From: Campylobacterota bacterium
GTDB lineage: Bacteria; Campylobacterota; Campylobacteria; Campylobacterales; SZUA-545
Assembly (NCBI GenBank): GCA_030836705.1
Contig: JAUPLZ010000028.1
Location: 1-10,348, forward strand
Direction of reading: 5' to 3'
DNA length: 10,348 nt
Under the pieces are notes generated by a model. The model made no database searches. It had not been told where the DNA came from and saw only the letters and a program-made list of their open reading frames with translations. Positions 6,613-10,348 of this stretch are shown piece by piece (within the stretch, counting starts at the first letter, position 1; the number at the start of each line of letters is the position of its first letter). The translations under genes and the position numbers were made by a program.

Positions 6613-8254
6613 ATTTAACGCTCTACTAGTCCATAAAGACAATACACCGCTCAAAACACAAGTTGAGATTTTAGAAAAGTTTGATACTGAATCTTTTGAT
6701 TTTGGTAATAGTGATTTAGATACTTACATTTCTCAAAAATTTATTCCAAAATTACAACAAAAAGAGTTCAATATATTATTTATCAAAGATAATCTTTCGG
6801 ATAACTATCTTGAACTCTATGGGATTACTCTTGCATATCATATAAGACTAAGTAATGAATTAGGCGATAAACGATTTGTTCCAATAGTGATAATAAGCGA
6901 TGTAGATGGGTATATTTTAAATAAGCTAGTACCAATGGCAAATATACTTTTTACAAAAAATACTTTTGTTGCTAGAAATGAAATCGCATCTTATGATTAT
7001 TTTGAAAAAGTTTTTAACCAAATTAAACCGTTTAATGATTTTAAAAAAGAATTTTTAGATTTAATCCATATTGACCCGCCACAAGATTATCTAAGTCATC
7101 ATGATATTACCAATGAGTGGAGTATTTATCGATGGGCTGAGTTTTTAAAAGTTGATACCGATGCAACAAAAGCCAATAAAGCAAAAATAGAAAATATGCT
7201 TTATTTTAAATATCTCAAAACACTCCATGAAAAAGATTTGCATGTAGAACAAAAGATAGTCGAAGCATCCAAAAAAGGCAAAGTTTTACTCATAGATGAC
7301 GAGTGGGCTAAGGGTTGGGCGGATATTTTAAAAGTAGCACTTACTAAAGAGGGAGTAGAGTTTAAGCCATTTAGAACAAACTATCAAGACAGAGATGGTT
7401 TTAGTGATTTTACATATAAAAGAATTGCCAATGAAAATCCTGATGTGGTTGTTCTGGATTTGCGACTACTTGAGAGTGACCACGAAAATGAAGATATCGA
7501 CAACTACTCAGGCATCAAAATACTTCAAAAAATCCACGAGATAAATGCCGGTATTCAAGTGATCATGCTTACAGCTACAAGCAAAAGCACCATCTTGGAA
7601 AAACTATATGAGAAAAAAATACTTGGCTATATCAAAAAAGAGCATCCAGAAGATAAAAGTATAGATACGGTAGAAAATATCAATAAGTTTGTTAGGTTGG
7701 TTGATAGAGGGTTGAAGCGAAAGTTTTTAAAAGATATCTACCTTACAAAGATGAATATTTTATCAATTTTAGAAAATGATATCTTTGCACAATACGGATT
7801 TGAATTTGAAAAATACGAGCCATTTTGGAAAAAAATAATCGTAGAAGTAGAAGCAGTATTTGATATTCTTGATAGTGATAGGAGTAATAAGTTTTTATAT
7901 GCTACTGTTTCTATTGCTGTCAGTATAGAATCTATTTTAAGTGTTTTTATACCAAATGACAGAGAAATGGTTTTTTGGGATGGAGAGGCTTATAACTGTG
8001 AACACAATGCATTAAGATGTAGAATTCAAAAATTATTTATAAAGCTAGGATCAAATGAGAACTTTGATATGAAAGTAATGATTAAAAAGCGAAATGATTA
8101 TATACATAAAAAACCAGTAGTTGTAAATGAAAACGAGATTACGCTTTGGTTTAATAAATTAAGAAAAATGATTGAAATTATTAAAAATCCACTAGAATTG
8201 AGAATATATAAAAAAGGTGATTTAAACAATCTCATAAATAAATTTTCGTACTAG
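6605..8254 (+). CDS. Receiver-HEPN protein, likely RNase effector of the retron
   Basis: 549 residues in three parts. Residues 4-140 resemble a degenerate receiver (strands ALLVHKD, FNILFIKDN and PIVIISD) lacking the acid pair and phospho-Asp. Residues 225-350 form an intact-looking receiver: KVLLIDDE with Asp231/Asp232, VVVLDLR with Asp285 as phospho-acceptor, MLTATS with Thr323, and GYIKK with Lys344. Residues about 375-549 are helical and contain Arg496-Asn-Asp-Tyr-Ile-His501, the Rx4H motif of HEPN ribonucleases, with Glu442 in an earlier helix (VSIESIL) as a possible third polar residue. HEPN domains of this kind cut RNA and are common toxins in abortive-infection systems, so this is the best candidate for the effector. 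The start overlaps the preceding gene by eight bases. Phosphorylation of Asp285, or docking on the RT protein, could gate the RNase. Receiver call is strong, HEPN call good, mechanism inferred. Confidence 0.85.
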   Translation: MSEFNALLVHKDNTPLKTQVEILEKFDTESFDFGNSDLDTYISQKFIPKLQQKEFNILFIKDNLSDNYLELYGITLAYHIRLSNELGDKRFVPIVIISDVDGYILNKLVPMANILFTKNTFVARNEIASYDYFEKVFNQIKPFNDFKKEFLDLIHIDPPQDYLSHHDITNEWSIYRWAEFLKVDTDATKANKAKIENMLYFKYLKTLHEKDLHVEQKIVEASKKGKVLLIDDEWAKGWADILKVALTKEGVEFKPFRTNYQDRDGFSDFTYKRIANENPDVVVLDLRLLESDHENEDIDNYSGIKILQKIHEINAGIQVIMLTATSKSTILEKLYEKKILGYIKKEHPEDKSIDTVENINKFVRLVDRGLKRKFLKDIYLTKMNILSILENDIFAQYGFEFEKYEPFWKKIIVEVEAVFDILDSDRSNKFLYATVSIAVSIESILSVFIPNDREMVFWDGEAYNCEHNALRCRIQKLFIKLGSNENFDMKVMIKKRNDYIHKKPVVVNENEITLWFNKLRKMIEIIKNPLELRIYKKGDLNNLINKFSY

Positions 8255-8271
8255 TTAAAATATGTAAACTA
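8252..8271. repeat. Interrupted inverted repeat at the end of the retron operon
   Basis: TAGTT at 8252-8256 and AACTA at 8267-8271 flank an AAAATATGTA spacer. The first arm starts on the operon's stop codon. The core resembles the operators at 1082, 2560 and 9612, but the spacer is 10 rather than 7 bases and no -10 box follows at the matching distance. Treat as a weak, unassigned element. Confidence 0.3.
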
Positions 8272-8320
8272 AAATAGCAAAATCTCAATAATCACGACAA
8301 AAAAAGTAAAGTAATTCATT

Positions 8321-8363
8321 TAAGTATTTCATAATATACTTATAATAAATTATTTAGTATAAT
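8321..8363 (+). promoter_or_regulatory. Inverted repeat and promoter before the DUF4143 ATPase
   Basis: TAAGTAT at 8321-8327 and ATACTTA at 8336-8342 form a seven-base inverted repeat with an eight-base spacer, followed by -10-like TATAAT at 8341-8346 and again at 8358-8363. The second is 25 bases before the ATG at 8389. No clear -35 is seen. The repeat could be an operator; it has no T-run and does not look like a terminator. The gene thus appears to be transcribed apart from the retron operon. Confidence 0.45.
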
Positions 8364-8388
8364 GCAATAAACCAAATCAGAGAAAATT

Positions 8389-9594
8389 ATGCAAACCCTA
8401 CTTGAAAACGCCAAAAGGCTCTACGCCCTAAAAGCAAACCAACAACTACCATCTTACAAGCGATATATTTTCGATGGTTTGCAAAACTCGACTGCGAAAA
8501 TCACGGCAGTTTATGGGAGCCGAGGGATTGGTAAAACGACCACTTTGATGCAGATTTTGCAATCTTCCCCATTGCCTTTTAGTAGCAAACTCTACATATC
8601 ATGCGACCATGCCATGTTTTATGGGGTCTCTTTATTTGATTTTGTGGATGAATTTAGCAAAAGAGGCGGTGAGCTAATCTGCATAGATGAAGTGCATGAA
8701 GCTGCAAACTTTGAAAAAGAGCTAAAATCAATTTATGATTTTTTGAGTGTCAAAGTCTATTTTACAGGCTCTTCAGCTCTGCATCTCACTAGTCCAGATT
8801 TTGCCAGACGCTACTCTATGTATCATCTCTATCCGCTTAGTTTTAAGGAGTATTTGGAGCTAGAACATAATATTTTGCTTCAAACTTATAAGCTTGAAGA
8901 GATTTTAGACAACCATGAAAATATTGCAAACGAGATACTTCAAAGTCTCAAAAACAAAAAGATTTTGAAATATTTTGATGAGTTTTTAAAAGTTGGAGCT
9001 TATCCATTTTATTTTGAAGATAGATCAAAATATGTCGATAGAATCATAGAGACCATCAATACCATTTTACATACTGATTTGAGCAAACTCTTTTCTATAC
9101 AGCCAGATAAAATAGATACTTTGAAAAAATTGTTACTTACTATCTGCGTATCTAAGCCGCTAGAGTTTAGCATAGAGTCTTTGGCAAGAACAGTCGGGAT
9201 TACAAAAAGTACGCTCTATAAGTATATAGAGTATCTTGATGATGCGGAACTTGTTAAACAAATCACCCATGAGGGAAAACGGTTCGCAAACATACGAAAA
9301 TCCGATAAGCTCTATCTTGCAAATACAAACCTTTTTGAAGCTTTATGCGTAAATCATGATAAAGGAACTTTGAGAGAGACATTTTTTGCCAGTCAAGTCG
9401 GAGGCTTTCATAAACTTCACTATCTTGATAAGGGTGATTTTTTGGTAGATGAGAAATACACCGTAGAAGTAGGCGGTAAAGATAAACGATTTGCTCAAAT
9501 AAAAGATATGCCAAATAGCTTTGTAGTGGCTGATGATATAGAAGTAGGATTTGGCAAAAAAATCCCACTTTGGCTCTTTGGGTTTTTGTATTAA
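8389..9594 (+). CDS. AAA ATPase of the AAA_14/DUF4143 family
   Basis: 401 residues, normal for the family. Walker A GSRGIGKTT starts at residue 43 (Lys49), Walker B ICIDEVHE has Asp100/Glu101, and VYFTGSSA around 123-130 acts as the sensor strand with Ser128. The middle of the protein (YPLSFKEYLEL) is typical of this family. A winged-helix-like stretch (FSIESLARTVGITKSTLYKY) lies near residue 265. The C-terminus (GDFLVDEKYTVEVGGKDKRF) has the Asp...Glu-x-Gly-Gly-Lys spacing of the PD-(D/E)xK-like fold in DUF4143. Members are abundant single-gene P-loop ATPases with no settled function, common in archaea and anaerobes and often near mobile or defence genes. The Shine-Dalgarno is weak (AGAG at 8379-8382). 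There is no sign that it belongs to the retron system, since it has its own promoter. Confidence 0.92.
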   Translation: MQTLLENAKRLYALKANQQLPSYKRYIFDGLQNSTAKITAVYGSRGIGKTTTLMQILQSSPLPFSSKLYISCDHAMFYGVSLFDFVDEFSKRGGELICIDEVHEAANFEKELKSIYDFLSVKVYFTGSSALHLTSPDFARRYSMYHLYPLSFKEYLELEHNILLQTYKLEEILDNHENIANEILQSLKNKKILKYFDEFLKVGAYPFYFEDRSKYVDRIIETINTILHTDLSKLFSIQPDKIDTLKKLLLTICVSKPLEFSIESLARTVGITKSTLYKYIEYLDDAELVKQITHEGKRFANIRKSDKLYLANTNLFEALCVNHDKGTLRETFFASQVGGFHKLHYLDKGDFLVDEKYTVEVGGKDKRFAQIKDMPNSFVVADDIEVGFGKKIPLWLFGFLY

Positions 9595-9611
9595 TTTTTA
9601 AAAAAGCTTAA

Positions 9612-9644
9612 TGGTCAAAATGCGACCATATAAAAAAGTATGAT
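9612..9644 (+). promoter_or_regulatory. Promoter with palindromic operator, copy 3
   Basis: TGGTC-AAAATGC-GACCA (9612-9628) is a perfect inverted repeat, extended by one pair on each side (ATGGTC/GACCAT, 9611-9629). The -10-like TATGAT follows at 9639-9644, again 10 bases after the palindrome. Because this copy is perfect, it best defines the half-site TGGTC. It drives the 41-residue ORF at 9667. Confidence 0.65.
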
Positions 9645-9666
9645 TCCAAAAAACTTGGAGCATACT

Positions 9667-9792
9667 ATGAAAAAACAAACCATAAAAATCCCAAAACCAA
9701 AATCAAGAGTCACTTGGGGCTTTAACCCTGTAGAGAGAGTAAAGCAGAGCAAGAAGATCTATAGTAGAAAAAATAAAATGATTTACATTTAG
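9667..9792 (+). CDS. Small basic protein, 41 residues
   Basis: An ORF too short for usual gene calling. It starts MKKQTIKIPKPKSR, continues VTWGFNPVERVKQSKKIYSR and ends at a TAG at 9790-9792. Twelve Lys/Arg and almost no acidic residues make it strongly basic, so it may bind nucleic acid. It is supported by a strong ribosome site (GGAG at 9657-9660, six bases before the ATG) and by a complete promoter with the operator shared with the helicase and J-like genes. The block WGFNPVxRVKxSKKxYxR looks familiar from short conserved proteins, but I cannot name the family. It does not resemble a HigB-type toxin, so it is probably not the partner of the HTH protein that follows. Confidence 0.7.
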   Translation: MKKQTIKIPKPKSRVTWGFNPVERVKQSKKIYSRKNKMIYI

Positions 9793-9795
9793 CTT

Positions 9796-9842
9796 AATAT
9801 TTATCATATTATGATAATATTAAAAAGATAATAAATTATCAT
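9796..9842. promoter_or_regulatory. Palindromic operator/promoter before the HigA-like gene
   Basis: TTATCAT-ATT-ATGATAA at 9801-9817 is a perfect seven-base inverted repeat; outer AATATT arms extend it to 9796-9821 with one unpaired T. A second palindrome, GATAAT-AA-ATTATC (9827-9840), repeats the same half-site, with TTATCAT again at 9836-9842. Candidate -10 boxes (TATGAT 9810-9815, GATAAT 9813-9818) lie inside the first palindrome. A regulator bound here would block transcription, as expected for autoregulation by the HTH protein encoded downstream. Confidence 0.6.
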
Positions 9843-9856
9843 AAAGAGATAAATAC

Positions 9857-10348
9857 ATGGTAGCACCGATTGATTTTATAAAAGAAAAATATATTGAGCC
9901 AAACCACATAACGCAAGATGTGCTTTGTAAGTCGCTAAATATCGGTAAAAAAACCATCAGTGAACTCTACCAACATAAGCGAGGTTTCACGCTACACACT
10001 GCAAAAAAATTTGCAAAGTATTTTGGGCTTAAGCCAGAGTTTATCCTTATGAAGCAAGTCGAGTATGATTTGAGTTTAGATGAAGAGGAGTATGTCTTTA
10101 TCAAACCCTATGCGGAAGTAAGCATGGAGGATAAAAAAGCAAATAGTGCTAAGTGGATACTCTCTTCCATCAACAACTCCATCAGCGACAAAGAGCTTCA
10201 TTATAGCGTGGATGATTTGTTTTGCATATTTTCTCTTTCATCTACCGAGCCAAAATATCACTATGCTATCACAACACTCTTTAAAGAGGTAAGCTATGAA
10301 GATGTTATCAAGTATTGTGAACTACACAAGATTAAAAAAGCAAATATC
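9857..10348 (+). CDS. HigA-like XRE-family HTH protein with C-terminal extension, 3' end missing
   Basis: The frame runs open from ATG 9857 to the right edge (164 codons seen). Residues 1-70 match HigA antitoxins: DFIKEKYIEPNHITQDVLCK, then the recognition region NIGKKTISELYQHKRGFTLH, then KFAKYFGLKPEFILMKQVEY, which parallels the family's RLARYFG...FWLNLQ..YDL. AAAGAG at 9843-9848 is the ribosome site, eight bases before the ATG. Typical HigA proteins are about 90-110 residues, so at least 60 extra residues follow here; these (from LSLDEEEYVFIKPYAEV) are not recognised. No HigB toxin precedes it: the upstream ORF is a 41-residue basic protein. The tandem palindromes upstream fit autorepression. 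It may be an antitoxin with its toxin beyond the edge, or a stand-alone regulator. Confidence 0.8.
   Translation, partial: MVAPIDFIKEKYIEPNHITQDVLCKSLNIGKKTISELYQHKRGFTLHTAKKFAKYFGLKPEFILMKQVEYDLSLDEEEYVFIKPYAEVSMEDKKANSAKWILSSINNSISDKELHYSVDDLFCIFSLSSTEPKYHYAITTLFKEVSYEDVIKYCELHKIKKANI

Noticed and set aside
8252..8271. Fourth copy of the shared operator/promoter
   Set aside because: The half-sites differ (TAGTT/AACTA), the spacer is 10 rather than 7 bases, and no -10 box lies at the conserved distance; kept only as an unassigned inverted repeat.
9667..10348. 41-residue ORF plus HigA-like gene as a HigBA toxin-antitoxin pair
   Set aside because: The ORF is far too short and basic for HigB, and the HTH gene has its own operator/promoter.

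Overview
The window is low-GC DNA with dense, all plus-strand coding, short intergenic gaps and A/T-ending codons. Together with the wording of several proteins (the DUF4172-type Fic protein, the AAA/DUF4143 ATPase), this suggests a Campylobacterota genome of the Sulfurimonas/Sulfurovum/Arcobacter kind. That assignment is an impression, not a computed result. The gene content is that of an accessory or defence-type island: Fic enzyme, Dda-like helicase, degenerate J-domain protein, a retron with an unusual effector operon, a DUF4143 ATPase, a small basic protein and a HigA-type regulator.

Layout: 1-1080 is the 3' part of a Fic-domain gene, cut by the window edge. 1144-2559 encodes an SF1B (Dda/RecD2-like) helicase and 2620-3126 a small protein ending in a DjlA-like J domain whose HPD motif reads HYD. 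3127-3436 is a 310-base non-coding stretch that holds a retron msr-msd RNA gene. Its a1/a2 repeats form a perfect 16-base inverted repeat (23 pairs as RNA with G-U wobbles), it has a Ec86-like msr hairpin, and its msd part carries a perfect 20-base tandem duplication. 3437-8254 is a tightly overlapping three-gene operon. The first gene encodes a retron reverse transcriptase with an IF2_N-like domain at its N-terminus and a degenerate histidine-kinase-like module at its C-terminus. The second encodes a pseudo-receiver protein. The third encodes a pseudo-receiver / intact receiver / HEPN (RNDYIH) protein. 8389-9594 is an AAA ATPase of the DUF4143 family, 9667-9792 a 41-residue basic protein, and 9857-10348 a HigA-like HTH protein running off the right edge behind a palindromic operator.

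The retron operon is the most interesting element. The reading proposed here is that the RT makes msDNA from the upstream RNA and forms a sensor/antitoxin complex with its kinase-like tail. Receiver-domain proteins would pass the signal on, and the C-terminal HEPN domain would be the RNase toxin. The domain assignments come from motifs read by eye; the mechanism is inference. I do not recall a described retron type with this combination, but could not search.

A second layer of organisation is a shared promoter/operator. A 17-bp interrupted palindrome (TRGWC-AAAATRY-GRCYA) lies exactly 10 bases upstream of a -10 hexamer in front of the helicase, the J-like gene and the 41-residue ORF, suggesting one regulator controls these three units but not the retron.
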